A stretch of DNA of 64,000 nt from Iris pallida. Lineage: Eukaryota > Streptophyta > Magnoliopsida > Asparagales > Iridaceae. Below, piece after piece: positions 27,399-39,998 of the stretch (positions are counted from its first letter, which is position 1; the number at the start of each line of letters is the position of its first letter). The stretch lies in the NCBI GenBank assembly GCA_029216955.1, contig JANAVB010007000.1, forward strand, positions 1,828,200 through 1,892,199, given 5' to 3'. The notes beneath the pieces were generated by a model. The model made no database searches, was not told where the DNA came from, and saw only the letters and a program-made list of their open reading frames with translations. The position numbers and the translations under genes were made by a program.

Positions 27399-30300
27399 TG
27401 TGAGCACCCTGAATTTCGGGTAAAATTTATTTTTCATTTTATTTTATTTTTCCTGATTATTTGGTTTTGATAAATATTTTATTTTATTTATTTATCTGTA
27501 AGTGTACTCTTTCATGCTATTGATATTTGGAGTATCAGGGATGTTCAATTCTGGAAATCTTCTTCACGAGTTTTGGAGTGGACACGATTACTTTCATGAC
27601 GGTATATGGTGTCCCACCCAAACTTGTTCCCTTGTGCTCTTTCTGCTTCGCTGAACTTTGAGTCGGTTTAGACCAATTGATTGTTATTTATTTTTCCCAC
27701 TATTTTTCTTGATCATTTTCAGCGCGTTACCATGAAATTTAAATTGGGAGCGCAAGACCAGTCAGTTTCTTGAAACCAACTCCTCATTGATGATCTACTC
27801 GAGACGCTCGTCACCCATGACCTTCGTGTCCCACTCAGACACGTCATTTTGTGCTCCATTTGATTCGTACAACTTTCCCGACACGTGACCCAATTTTATT
27901 TCAACTCACGGTGTCATATTTATTTTCCAACTTGATTTGTGGGTCCCCTGTCGACCAAAATCTGTCGGCCCCAACTATGGACATGGCCCACTTTGAGCCT
28001 ACTACCCGTCCGCCACTTGTGTCCCATTTATTGGAATCTCCATGTGCTACTTATTCACACATGGTCATCAACGTCTAATTTTAATTCGATTTTTGCTCAA
28101 TGTCCAGTTTTGATCCAATCCGGCTCCACCAAGCCCAGTCCAGCTCCATGTTGCCCTCCATCATGACTCCCTCATATTTTTTGCCCAAAAATATCAAGTA
28201 CCCATTTAATATATTTTTCTATATTTATGGGAATTTTCGTTGAATTAAATTCCATGGAATGACCCCCCATTTTTTTTGCTATTAATTCTAGCCATTGATC
28301 CTCCTAACAAATCCTACCCATTAAACATCCTCCATAGAAACTTTTTCCTCACCCCTTGGCAAAGCACAGCCGGCCCTAAATTTTATGGAAGAATCTTTTC
28401 TTCCATTCTCTCTCTTCCCAATTAATACTACTCTTTCTTTCTCTCTCTCTCTAAACCAACAACTCAAAACAACAACAAAAACAAAGCAGTAGCCGACTTC
28501 TCCACCTCAAACCCGACCCTGGCCGAGAATCACCCCACTTTACTCCGGCCACCCTTGGCCTCCTCCGCCGTGGTCGGCCCTCGCCGCCACTCCACCACCC
28601 GATATTCCCTCCTCCTCCTTCCTCATCTCATCAACGTTCACGTCCACCATCACCATGGCCTTCGCGCAGCCATCACCACCATATCTGTCCGCCACCACCT
28701 CGCCGCTGGCCGCACGGTTGCGCGCCACCCTCGCGGCCTCACCCCTCGCCGCCGCGCGAACGAGCAGCGCACAAAACAGTGCACTACAGCAGCAAACGGA
28801 CAGCAGCACGCCCACTTGAGCACGAGCGCCGACGAGTCGCCGCCGGCCACGCCGCCGTGGCCGTGGCCTTCCCCACAACGCGCGACTCTGACGACCCCCC
28901 CTTGGGTCAGCGCTCCTCCTCCAGTGCGACGTATAGACGATTCGTGCGTTTTGCATGACGTTCCGTCGTGACGCGCGCGGGATCGAGTCCGTTTTGACGT
29001 TCCGTCGCAGCGACTTTGCGCACGTTTTTCCGGAGATTCGACCTTTGGATCGGCGATCTCTTCACTCCGTCGCAATCTCGGTATATCCACCTTCGTCCCT
29101 GTCAATTTTCGTCCGTTAATTTTATCGTTTGATACATGAAAACCGGCCACCAAGTTGACCGTTTAAATTGTATTAAATTTGGACAGTTTCGCGGGACCTA
29201 CTTCGTCAGCTTGTATCTCCTCCACCGCAGCTCCGTTTGGCATGCTACCAGTTCCGGTATGAAGCTGGTATAACTCTCTTGCTACCCCTTCAGTTTTGTT
29301 TCATTGTGAGCTTGTTTGATTGGTTGAATTCGACGCCAAAGTTGGCCGTCCGAATTCGTAATTTCCAACTTGTAAAATTCCATTTTTGAACACGGGACTC
29401 CAGATTTCATTTCTGACACCACCATTAGACTTGTGGCGTCGTTCTGGCATGTTTTCATATAAAATTTGTTAGATTTGGAGAACGTGGGCCCGGGTACGTT
29501 TTTCGGTGCAAAGCGGGTACCACTTTCTGGGTCAACGGGACTTTTTGATGCCGGCTCATCGGAATCCAATTCCGGAGATACCGTTGAGTTTGTATCGTCA
29601 TTCTGGACTCGTTGACATATAATTTGCTAGGTTTTGGTGGATATTGGGTCTGGCACGCATTTCGGTGCAAGTCGGATACCAATATCCGGGTCAACGGGTC
29701 ATTTTGAGATCGGCTCATCGGAATCCAATTCCGGATATACCGTTGAGTTCATATCATCATTCTGGACTTGTTGACATGTAGTTTGCTGAGTTTTGAGAAC
29801 TTTGGCTCTGACACGCATTTCCGTGCAAACCGGAATTCCAAGTTCTGGTCAACGGGCCAAAATGAGATCGGGTCAACGGAATCCAATTCTGGAGATACCG
29901 TTGGGTTCGTATCGTCATTCTGGTTGCGTGGACATATAATTTGCTATATTTTATAGACTTGTTTTCTTGCACGTTTTTCGGTGCAAAACGGCTCCGACAC
30001 AGACACCGTTTTGACCCAAAATTACCTTTTTGCCCTTGTGTCCAAATTGGACCGTTGGGTAGGCTATCCTAGCTAATTTGACCATTCTGGACACGTTGGC
30101 GATGTTTATTTCATCGTCCGACAATGTTTGTTGATAATTTCTCTGAGTTTAACCTTTTTATAATTAATTAATAATTAATTCATATAGTGTTCGTATTTCG
30201 GGATTAGTACAACGAAACTGAGATCAGCCAATTCCAGTGATCTCACATCGCTGAAATTGACAAGTTGGATACGTAGATCACTATAATAAGATTATCAACC

Positions 30301-31685
30301 TTACCGATAATCTTCTTATCTCGATTTGCGTGCCGTAAGTTTCGACGTATAAATAACGAAGTACACTTTAATAATTAGATTAGATTTACCCTGTTTGACC
30401 AGAGTTGACCAGTTGACCCAAAGTCAACTGTAAGTCAACGCTTGACCTAGTTTGACTAGATTATTGACCGGAGTTGACCTAGAGTTAATTTGACTTAGAA
30501 GAACCTAGGATAATGTAGATTAATTATAGAGATTCTTTTATTACAACTTGAAACCCCTTGTAACCTGTGTTGCTTTAAATAGGACTCTGTGGCTTCAGTG
30601 GGACCCCCTATACTTATCAGCTGTCCAGGTTATCGAGGCGAGTACATTCTCTGATCATTTCATATCCCGCTTAGAATTATTTTCCTGCTTTAAATTACTT
30701 TACTTGATACTGTCACGTTGGTCACACGGATTGGTACTATATGGATCTTTTCATGAGATGTTATCCCCCTCGGGAGCATCGGATACTACATGTTTTGTGC
30801 GTTTCACGAATCATCATGTATCTCTATGCTTCCTCTGATTCACGAACCGCTTGTAACACATGTACTCTCATGTTCACAGAGCCTTCATGAATCTCCTTCA
30901 CGTATCACTCATTTTATGAGCCATATGAAGTTTCACGAACCTTAACATAACTTGAACAGATCTTTGTGTATCGATTGGGGATGGGGGAGTAGAAGTAGAC
31001 ATGTGAATATTATCCAAGTAGCTGTAGTCATGAATCACTTCCTTAGCTGTAGTCATGAACCTCCTATGCCATTCACATGTTTATATTTTACTCTGACTCA
31101 CTAGTCACTATTAGCTCTCTATGTATAGTAGATATTTCTATTACAGTTCTCTCTCTGTTTACATGCTGCTTTTCCTTCAGTATCTATATCTTACTTTACT
31201 GCATGATCATATTTTCTAACTTGCTATGAACTGTTGAGATGTATTGTGCTCGCTCCAGTCCTGACTGGACCTGTTGATAAATTTTACAGATAGCCTGGAG
31301 GTGCCTGCTAGCCTAGAGGAGACAGTAGAGGTTGTATAGATAGCTAGGGTTATTCATAGTTTATTTTCAGTCGTCTTGAGTTGTATTTTTGGATTACTGT
31401 ATTTGAGTTTTGAGATGTATTTCTGGGTTATGTATCTTAGACACTTAGACTTTTATCTCCTGTATTTATTTTGGGTTTCATGTTTTATCTATCTTTATCA
31501 TGCTCTACCCTAGATGTGATTGAGACTGTATCTGCTTTGTTACCCCCGTTCGGGGAGTATAAACTGTTTAGTCTTATACTGTTAGATGCATTAAGACCTA
31601 GGACAGCGTTCTACCGCCGACACTGCGGCGTAGGCTGGGCATTGTTACGTCCTCGTGCCCTAACTCTAGGGTGCGGGTCGTGACA
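27399..31685 (+). mobile_element. 3' LTR of element B (4287 bp)
   Basis: Nearly identical copy of 20492-24771, including the tandem repeat, the W-box cluster (30395-30494) and the hairpin block (31608-31638). A one-base deletion in the GC-rich block shifts the frame of the ORF seen in the other LTR. Confidence 0.9.
30395..30494 (+). promoter_or_regulatory. W-box cluster in the B 3' LTR
   Basis: Second copy of the ten-core TTGAC cluster, positioned to act on sequences downstream of B, including the antisense gene of A that begins about 1.6 kb further right. Confidence 0.6.
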
Positions 31686-31696
31686 GAAATCCTGAC

Positions 31697-31770
31697 CGCA
31701 TAGAAGTCCTGGCCGCATGGATTATTCAGCCGCATAGGTTACTCAGCCGCGAGAGACTGTTCAGCCGCAT
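31697..31770 (+). repeat. GCCGCAT cluster upstream of the antisense gene of A
   Basis: Three exact CCGCAT copies in about 75 bp directly right of B, plus one CCGCGA variant; before B inserted they were continuous with the copy at 20479-20484. Confidence 0.8.
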
Positions 31771-31780
31771 AACTTCTTGC

Positions 31781-31980
31781 CACGTGTGCGGGTCTTTAAT
31801 TGCCTCAAATTCGTTTCAGCGCCGTCTTTGTAGGAGGGAATCCCAAGGGTCAGCTTATTAAATCTTTCGGATTTGACGCTTTGGGTGAATCTTGGAGACG
31901 AGACCCAAGGAGTCGGTTTCGCTCTTCATGAGTCGGTCATTGGCCCACGTGTCCTCCTTCTCCCATCTTCCTATAAATAG
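31781..31980 (+). promoter_or_regulatory. Promoter of the antisense gene in element A
   Basis: Two G-box cores CACGTG (31781-31786 and 31946-31951) precede a good TATA box (TATAAATA, 31972-31979). An ATG follows at 32073, after about 60 bp of CT-rich leader. The layout fits an independent plus-strand promoter opposing A's own LTR-driven transcription. Confidence 0.65.
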
Positions 31981-32353
31981 GAGGAGTTTGAAGAGAGAGA
32001 AGACATCTTTATTTTCTTTCTTCTTCCTTAGACCTTCCCTATCTAGATTGTCCTTCTCCTCTTCGATAATTAATGGCTCCCAAGAAGACCGTGGCAGTAA
32101 AGGACAAGAAGGCGGCCTCCACTTCCGCCTCGGCTGCGGCTGCTACTCCGCCAGTCGTCGTACCTGAAGTTCATCCTGACGTTCACCCCCCATTACTGGT
32201 AAGGACAATGCATGAGTTAAAGAACCCCAACCGCCATGGCTACGTCGCATACTTTATGCACGAGCCTTTGTAAATCACATGTTCGCCCTACGGCTGAGCT
32301 GCGTGCCGTATAAGAAAAACCATCGTGTCTGTATGCGCGCCTTGTCGGCGAAG

Positions 32354-32487
32354 CCGCATAAGTGACACTAAACCACATAGACTTTTATTGTGTGGAGCCA
32401 CATAAGCGTTCTTCATGAGGCTTTTTGGAGCTGCATCAGACTTCTGAGAACTTCATGGGGCCGCATGGATGTTTTCTTGAGCCGCAT
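32354..32487 (+). repeat. GCCGCAT cluster in the first intron of the antisense gene
   Basis: Three exact CCGCAT copies and several CCGTAT/CTGCAT variants in the non-coding stretch between the first and second coding parts. Confidence 0.7.
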
Positions 32488-34943
32488 GGGGTTTGAAAGC
32501 ACCCAATCAGCTCTTTTTATCCATCTGTTTAACTTACTTTTCTCTGTCTGTTCTCCAGTGAATCTGCCGGTTAACGCTGTTGGAGAACTCTTGGTGGGTA
32601 GCGCTCAAGCTGCTCTCGGCTATAGGTACAACCATATTGTTCAGCATATGGCTGACCAGTTTTCGAGCGATGAGCCTATGGCTAGATTGAATGCCATCAA
32701 GAATCAGTCTTTCCACTTCCTTAATGCTATGATAAATTCCGGGAAATTTGAAGGGGAGTATTTGAAGCCTGCATTCTTTTTTGAGACGCCTTGACCGTGG
32801 AGGACGATCATGTTCTGGAGGTGTCGGAGGATTGGAGCTTTGTTTCTAATGGGGTGGTGATCCGCATCCCCCAGATGGAGCGACACTTCCCATTATCTTG
32901 GTTTAATATGCTCCCGTTGGACCGAAAGATGGGGGAGACCTTAACCCCTACCAGAAGTGGGATGTTTGTGGAGAACATCCATTATAATAACAATATGAAG
33001 TCCGTGACTGCCGGCAAAGTGCATACTAGTTGTTCTATGACGGGGTTGGTCCCAGGTTCTTTCCTGAATGTGGCGGGCCCTAACTTCTCATTTTCTACTG
33101 CCGATACTTTTATAAATCAACTTGCTCGGAAAGGCTCCTATCCCGTCGGTCGGTTGACGTTCCCTGGTTGGGTACACCCTATTTCCTCGTGGATCAATTT
33201 GTCTACTTGGATCTTGCAGAAGTATGAGGCCTTTTTGTGCGAGATTGGCCTGTACCACGCTATCCGAGGTACCAGTCATGGCTTGTCCATAAACAAGAAG
33301 CTGTTCATGTCTCTGCTGGAAATGTATAATTGCCGTACGGGGACCTTTTACGCACCTGTAGGGGAGATGGGACTCGCGCTCCATGAGATGCACGCGGTCT
33401 CCAAGCCTCCTTGCGGGGACGAAGCGTTTGAAGCGTATACTCCCACTAATGAGGAACTCGAGGATTTGGAACGACGGTATCCTGGCTTCGCGACCCTTTA
33501 CCAGGAGATATTGTGCCATTATAACACATGTCATCAGATAACCCGAAAGGATAGTAACTTGGAAGGGAATGCTCCCTACACCAAGGATTGGGTGCACTAT
33601 CTCTTCCCGACAGATGCCTCAGGTCGAGTCACCTCTCGTCGCCCTTGACCTCGAGAAGCGGTTAAGGACTTGGTGTCGTCGGCTAAGGGGGTGGCCACTA
33701 CCAGTGATAGATCCAGGGGCCAGACTGATACTCTCGATTACTTTTACCAGGATACTCAAGAGCTGTCCGAGAAAGCGCTTCTGGCAGGATTTTTGATGAT
33801 CTGGCTACGAAATTGTGTAGTCTCGGGAGGAGCCGGTTCTATTGAGAGACTTAGTTGTAACTTCATCCTTCCGGCTGTGAAGTTAGTTTTGCAAATCCGG
33901 CTAGCTCTTCTCCCGGCCATGGTGTGTAGCATACACCGTGGCCTTCGTACCTTTACGTCCAAAGTCATCGCTCGCGACGTGACCAAGGATTTTGAACGAA
34001 CTGAGTTGCCTTATCACTACTTGATGGGGTGGCTGCTGATACATTATCCGTCTTTGATGAGACCGGGCTCTGAGGATGGTATGACTGATGATGACGCATT
34101 TATCTTCCGTTATCGTGACGAGCCTTGGGAATGTGAGACCATGCGGGTTTGCCGGATGGCCTTGGCAAGGGCAGATAAGTATCATATTTTCGTATCTGTC
34201 CCTCGCTTTACCGCCAGGGATATAGAGACTGTACATATTTACGGTATCGCGCCCCCTCAGCTTCTGGATGGCCAGATGCTCTTATGGTTGCGTAACATTC
34301 GTCCCGCACATCTGGTGTACCGTAACCGCAATGCTATTTTTCTGGAGCCTTATCTGCCTAGCAGGTTTGCCCGACAGTTTGGATACAGCCAACTTTGTCT
34401 GGACAGCCCCAGTTCTTGTCTGGGTTATGAGGGTAGCCTTCTTGATGGTATCAGAGCTTGGCAATATTATGATTTGTTCCATACTCGCATCATTTTCTCG
34501 GTCCCTGCCATTAAGGAGCCAGTAGAGATCTTGTATATGGCGGCTCTGTATCATGTCATGGCGAACAAACCCCCATTCGGTTTTAACCCAGGTACTAGTT
34601 TTATTGTTGGCACCGGTCTGGAGGAAGGCTCTCAAGGGGCCAAGAAAAGAAAGACTAGAGCCGAAGTGCCAGATTTGGATTCCGCTGCTGAGGATGGTGA
34701 AGGCAACGAGCGTGATGAAGATGACTCTATCCTTCCAGTGGTAGGTGCAGAGGTGGGTCAGTCGTATATTTTGTCAGATGAGATGCTGAGGGATCAGTCC
34801 CTTGTTGCGCCTGGTCCTATTCCGAAATGTAGCAGGCAAGTTTCTTCTGTAGGCAGTATTTCTTGATCCCAGAAGTTGGTTGCGACTAGGCACCGTCCGC
34901 TAGCCATAAAAAAAGTGGAGAAGAAGTCAACCCTACGTCAGAG

Positions 34944-35021
34944 GTAACAAAACTGCTCTCGATCCCTTCTCCCTTCTTTTTTTTGAGTTTCAATCCTGAT
35001 TGTCTTCGTTCCCTCTTTTAG
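34944..35021 (+). other. Intron (copy 1) of the antisense gene
   Basis: GAG/GTAACAAA donor and CCCTCTTTTAG/GTGTCG acceptor. It is matched by an intron of the same length (78 bp) in copy 2 at 37212-37289, where the frame is open on both sides in phase 0. Confidence 0.75.
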
Positions 35022-37211
35022 GTGTCGGGAGAAGAAGAAGAGTTTCAGGATGTCGAGGCGGTGACCCAGGATGACGGAGACTCCCATGAGCCTGTTCCTA
35101 TTCAAGAGGACGCAGATCAATCTGTATCCTCCTTCAAGGTGACGGGGGCAGGGGACGTGACTGAGTTTAACTCGGGGATCGCGGGTGAGGGGACCATGCC
35201 AGTTGTGGATGAGCCGCGGCCTTTATGTCCCTCCCCTGGTAAGATTAGCCGGATCTTAACCCGTGAGGAAGCCTATCTGCTCTATCATCATGTCCTTTGG
35301 GTTACGTCGATTGATTGTTATTCTGGACATTCAGGTCCTGCCCCATCAGTGCCGCGGATGGACGTCGTTGAGACAACCCCAACCGAAGGGGCATCGGTTG
35401 AGAGGGGTGTACCTCCTCACCGCCCGACTCGTCTTGATGGGCCTTCTGGGTACACCCTATTCCCTCGTGGATCAATTTGTCTACTTGGATCTTGCAGAAG
35501 TATGAGGCCTTTTTGTGCGAGATTGGCCTTTACCACGCTATCCGAGGTACCAGTCATGGCTTGTCCATAAACAAGAAGCTGTTCATGTCTCTGCTGGAAA
35601 TGTATAATTGCCGTACAGGGACCTTTTACACACCTGTAGGGGAGATGGGACTCGCGCTCCATGAGATGCACGCGGTCTCCAAGCTTCCTTGGGGGGACGA
35701 AGCGTTTGAAGCGTATACTCCCACTAATGAGGAACTCGAAGATTTAGAACAATGGTATCCTGGCTTCGTGGCTCTTTACCAGGAGATATTGTGCCGTTAT
35801 AACACATGCCATCAAATAACCCGAAAGGATAGTAACTCGGAAGGGAATGCTCCCTATACCAAGGATTGGGTGCACTATCTCTTTCCGGCAGATGCCTCAG
35901 GTCGAGTCACCTCTCGTCGCCCTCGATCTCGGGAAGCGGTTAAGGACTTGGTGTCGTCGGCTAAGAGAGTGGCCACTACCAGTGACGGATTAGGGAGCAA
36001 GACTGACACTTTCGGTTACTTTTACCAGGATACTCAAGAGCTGTCCGAGAAAGCACTTCTGGCGGGATTTTTGATGATCTGGCTACAAAATTGTGTAGTC
36101 TCGGGAGGAGCCGGTTCTATTAGTCGTAACTTCATCCTTCCGGCTGTGAAGTTAGTTTTGCGAATCAGGCTAGCTCTCCTCCCGGCCATGGTGTGTAGCA
36201 TATACTGTGGCCTTCGTACCTTCACGTCCAGAGTCATTGCCCGCGACGTGACCAAGGATTTTGAACGAACTGAGTTGCCTTATCACTATTTGATGGGGTG
36301 GCTGCTGATACATTATCCGTCTTTGATGAGACCGGGCTCTGAAGACGGTGTGACTGATGATGACGCATTTATCTTCCGCTATCGTGACGAGCCTTGGGAA
36401 TGTGAGACCATGCGGGCTTGCCGGATGGCCTTGGCAAGGGCAGATAAGTATCGTATTTTCGTATCCGTCCCTCGCTTTACCGCCAGGGACAGAGACTGTA
36501 CATATTGACGGTGTCGCGCCCCCTCAGCTTCTGGATGGCCAGATACTCTTATGGCTACATAACATCCGTTCCGCACATCTGGTGTATCGTAATCGTAATA
36601 CTGTTTTTCTGGAGCCTTATCTACCTAGCAGGTTTGCCCGGCAGTTTGGATACAGCCAACTTTGTCTGGACAGCCCCAGTTCTTGTCTGGGTTATGAAGG
36701 TAGCCTTCTTGATGGTATCAGAGCTTGGCAATATTATGATTCGTTCCATACTCGTAACATTTTCTCGGTCCCTGCCATTAAGGAGTCAGCGGAGATCTTG
36801 TATATGGCGGCTCTGTATCATGTCATGGCGAACAAGCCCCCGGTCGGTTTTCACCCAGGTACCAGTTTTATTGTTGGCACCGGTCTGGAGGAAGGCTCTC
36901 AAGGGGCCAAGAAAAGAAAGACTAGAGCCGAAGTGCCAGATTTGGATTCCGTTGCTGAAGGTGATGAAGGCAACGAGCATGATAAAGATGACTCTATCCT
37001 TCCAGTGGTAGGCACAGAGGTGGGTCAGTTGCATGTTTTATCAGATGAGATGCTGGGGGATCAGTCCCTCGTTGTGCCTGGTCCTATTCCGAAATATAGC
37101 AGGCAAGTTTCTCCTGTAGGCAGTGTTTCTCGATCCCGGAAGCTGGTTGCGACTAGGCATCGTCCGCTAGCCATAAAAGAAAGTGGAGAAGAAGTCAACC
37201 CTGCGTTCGAG

Positions 37212-37289
37212 GTAACAAAACTGCTCTCGATCCCTTCTTCCTTCTTTCCTATGAGTTTCAATCCAGATTGTCTTTGTTCCCTCTTTTAG
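37212..37289 (+). other. Intron (copy 2) of the antisense gene
   Basis: Same donor, acceptor, length and phase as the copy at 34944-35021. Upstream exon ends in frame at GAG and downstream exon starts in frame at GTG. Confidence 0.75.
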
Positions 37290-39226
37290 GTGTCGGGAGA
37301 AGAAGAAGAGTTTCAGGATGTCGAGGCGGTGACCCAGGATGACGGGGACTCCCATGAGCTTGTTCCTTTTCAAGAGGACGCAGATCAATCTGTATCCCCC
37401 TTCAAGGTGACGGGGGCAGAGGACGTGACTGAGTTTAACTCGGGGATCGCGGGTGAGGGGACCATGCCAGTTGTGGATGAGCCGCGGCCTTCATGCCCCT
37501 CCCCTGGTAAGATTAGCCGAATCTTAACCCGTGAGAAAGCCTATCTGCTCTATCATCATGTCCTTCGGACATTCAGGTCCTGCCCCTCCAGTACCGAGGA
37601 TGGACGTCGCTGAGACAACCCCAACCGAAGGGGCATCGGTGGAGAGGGGTGTACCTCCTCACTGCCCGACTCGTCTTGATGGGCCTTCTGGGGGACCGAG
37701 TTTAACGGGCCAATTCTCGGGACAGTCGGGGCAGGGAACGATGGTCCTTGCATCATCCTCTGCTCCGATGGCTTCGAGAGTCGACCTTTATTCCCTGCCG
37801 AGCATCGAAGCTCTCCGGGCGGCAGAAGACGAGTTGGCCACTATTCATGTATCGTTCTACTCGGACTCCGTTCCCCTTGTGGCGAGCTCTAGAGTTACTC
37901 CTCCGACGTTGTCGCTCCGGCTTCCCCGGACGCCCTCCTCTGCTGAAGTTTTGAACGACGCGTTGTAGGACGTGGTTGCCAGTTTCCATCGTCATTTGAA
38001 GAGAGGAATCGAGGCCGCTGTAGAAAGAGGGACCTCTTTTACCTTGGCCCGACGATACGCCCATGGTCAAATAAACATCCTTAGGGATCTTCCTGATGAT
38101 GCAGGGATGGCTTCGCTTCTGGAAGGGAAATTACCGGAGGCTGATCAGCAGGTGTCCGAGCTTCGAGTATTGCGGCAGGCTGATCTGCCTACTGTTATAA
38201 ACGAGGAGCAGAATTCCCTTATTGCTGTTATAGAGAAGACCAGAGCGGCTCGAGATAAGACCAGACCGGCCGCGCTGAAGTATCTCAGCGACTTAGCTGA
38301 TCGGTATGATCAATTGAGTTATGCGACCGAAAACGTTGTGGCTCGGGAGGAGTCTGTCTCTCGTGAGATTACCGAGACGCGGGAGCAGATCCTTGTGCTT
38401 CAGAAGAAGTTGACTTTCTTGGAGTCTGAACTCGAGACTGCCCGCAATGACAGGGGGATAATTGTTCAGGAAGCTGATAGGGTTACTCAAGCTTCGACTG
38501 ACCTGGAGGTTATCTTAAAAAGTTGGAAGATGACTGTCAGGCGCTTCTGGACTTTGACAATGAGGAGCGGTTACTCCAGGAGGCCGAGCGTCGCGCTCGG
38601 CAACGGATTGAGCGGGAGACCACCTCAGTGAGAGACCGCCTCCTAGAATTGAGTAACATTGAAATGTAGTCGGCCTTTTCTTTTCCCTTCTTCTCTTTTT
38701 TTTCCTTTTTTTTAAAAGGGACGTGGTCCCGAAATATGTAATGCTTTTTTCTTCCTTCAAAATAAAGAGTACTTTTAATTCTACCCTTCATTTGTATTGC
38801 CTGCTGTGCCTGTGATATTGCGGTGATGTTCTCCCCCGCATAGGGGAATATTTGTGGACCTGTTACCCATGGCGTACCTTGGTTTTAGGTAGAGATAACA
38901 AGTTTCGGTCAGGATACCTGAAGCAGCCATAGCAAAGTGGTCATGGGTGCTCTTGGTATTGAGAAAAGGAATGCCGTAGAGCAGCTGGGCTCCTGGGGCA
39001 TGATGAGGTGGTAGGTTTGTGTTTAAGAAATTTAGCTGAGGATATTTGTGGACCTATTACCCTTGGGATACCCTGGTTTAGGATACAGATAATAGGATGA
39101 AAGGGAACTGACATACTTGCTCAGAGGTAACGAGGACATGGCAAGTAGGAAAGTTTTTCAAACGTAGAGTCTTCCTACTCAGAGGTAATGAGTACATGGC
39201 AGGAGTGAACTCGACGGAGGGTATTG

Positions 39227-39306
39227 GTGGTCAACAGAGGACATTTGTGGTCAACAGAGGACATTTGTGGTCAACAGAGGACATTTGTGGTCAACAGAGG
39301 ACATTT
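39227..39306 (+). repeat. Perfect 20-bp tandem repeat, 4 copies
   Basis: Unit GTGGTCAACAGAGGACATTT at 39227, 39247, 39267 and 39287, with a fifth partial start at 39307. Confidence 0.95.
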
Positions 39307-39721
39307 GTGGACCCATTACCCTTGGCGCACTCCGGTTGTGGGTACAGGTAATAGGTCGAAAGGGAATCATCATACTTACTCAGAGGTAATGAGGACATGG
39401 CAAGTATGAAGGTTTCTTCGACAGAGCCTTCCCATTCAGAGGTAATGAGGACATGACAGGAGTGGGCTCAATAAAGGAGGGCACATAAAACGACTCAGAG
39501 GTAGTGAGGACATGGAAGTTCTATGTTAAGGGGTGATTTGTTTTGGCGGAAATGGGACGACTCAGAGGTGATGAGGACATGGCCGTCTTGGAAGTTTGTG
39601 GACCCGTTACCCTTGTTGTGCACTGGGAGTGCAGGTAGTGGATCATGAGGGAGGATCTCTTATAGGAAAAAAGTTCAGTGGTATGGTTATACATGACTTT
39701 CTTTCAAAAGAGCGACCAGGA

Positions 39722-39998
39722 TGTAAGTTCAAGGGTACCGATGGGTACATAACTCGACAATCCATGAATGTTGGAATCAAAGTGTAAGTTCAGAGGTACC
39801 AGCGGGTACATGACTTGGAAATCTGGAGAAACTATGAGGGTGAGTTCAGTGGTATCAGCGGATACATGACTCGAAAATCTGGAAGATTATGGAGGTGAGT
39901 TCAGTGGTACCAGGGGGTACATGAATCAAAAATCTAGAAAATTGGAGGTGAGTTCAGTGGTACTAGGGGGTACATGACTCGATGATCTGGAGAATGTT
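39722..39998 (+). repeat. 52-59-bp imperfect tandem repeat, 5 copies
   Basis: Units start GTAAGTTCA or GTGAGTTCA near 39724, 39783, 39840, 39895 and 39949 and carry GGTACCAGCGGGTACATGA or close variants; the GGTACC..GGTAC part can form a small stem. Confidence 0.85.

Larger units (their letters stand above)
20492..31685 (+). mobile_element. LARD-like non-autonomous LTR retrotransposon B
   Basis: LTRs start TGTGAGCACCCTGAATTTCG at 20492 and 27399 and end CGGGTCGTGACA at 24771 and 31685. A 5-bp target-site duplication GAAAT flanks it (20487-20491, 31686-31690). The total is 11,194 bp with a 2.6-kb interior that lacks genes. The 3' tail 'CGAGGACAAAATTTTTATAA' then GGTGGGTAG and the post-LTR 16-mer match chromovirus C. 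Both LTRs are nearly identical by eye, so the insertion is fairly young. Confidence 0.92.
33168..37690 (+). repeat. 2.28-kb direct tandem duplication inside the antisense gene
   Basis: Copy 1 spans about 33168-35448 and copy 2 about 35449-37690. The junction near 35446-35449 fuses '...GGGCCTTCTGG' to 'GTACACCCTATTCCC', with two or three bases of microhomology. Both copies carry the PMD core, the 78-bp intron and the start of the next exon, and have diverged by scattered substitutions. Confidence 0.93.
32073..38668 (+). pseudogene. Antisense extra gene of element A: plant mobile domain (PMD)-like protein with C-terminal coiled coil
   Basis: The gene lies opposite to gag-pol, between integrase and 3' LTR, the known site of additional ORFs in Tat elements. 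The N-terminus is basic and Ala-rich ('MAPKKTVAVKDKKAAST'); a probable first intron spans about 32200-32560. The body (32561-34943) has blocks typical of the aminotransferase-like plant mobile domain (PF10536): 'IGLYHAIRGTSHGLSINKKL', 'TGTFYAPVGEMGLALHEM', 'ILPAVKLVLQIRLALLPAMV' and 'YHYLMGWLLIHYPSLM'. A 78-bp GT-AG phase-0 intron follows (34944-35021), then an acidic region and, after a duplicated second copy, a long coiled coil (about 37972-38668). Lesions: frameshift near 32790, TGA at about 33646 and 34864 (CGA in copy 2), a 2-nt deletion near 36490 and a 26-nt loss near 37566 in copy 2, TAG near 37967, frameshift near 38515. A possible poly(A) signal is AATAAAG at 38761. The PMD match is from memory of the family. 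Confidence 0.72.
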
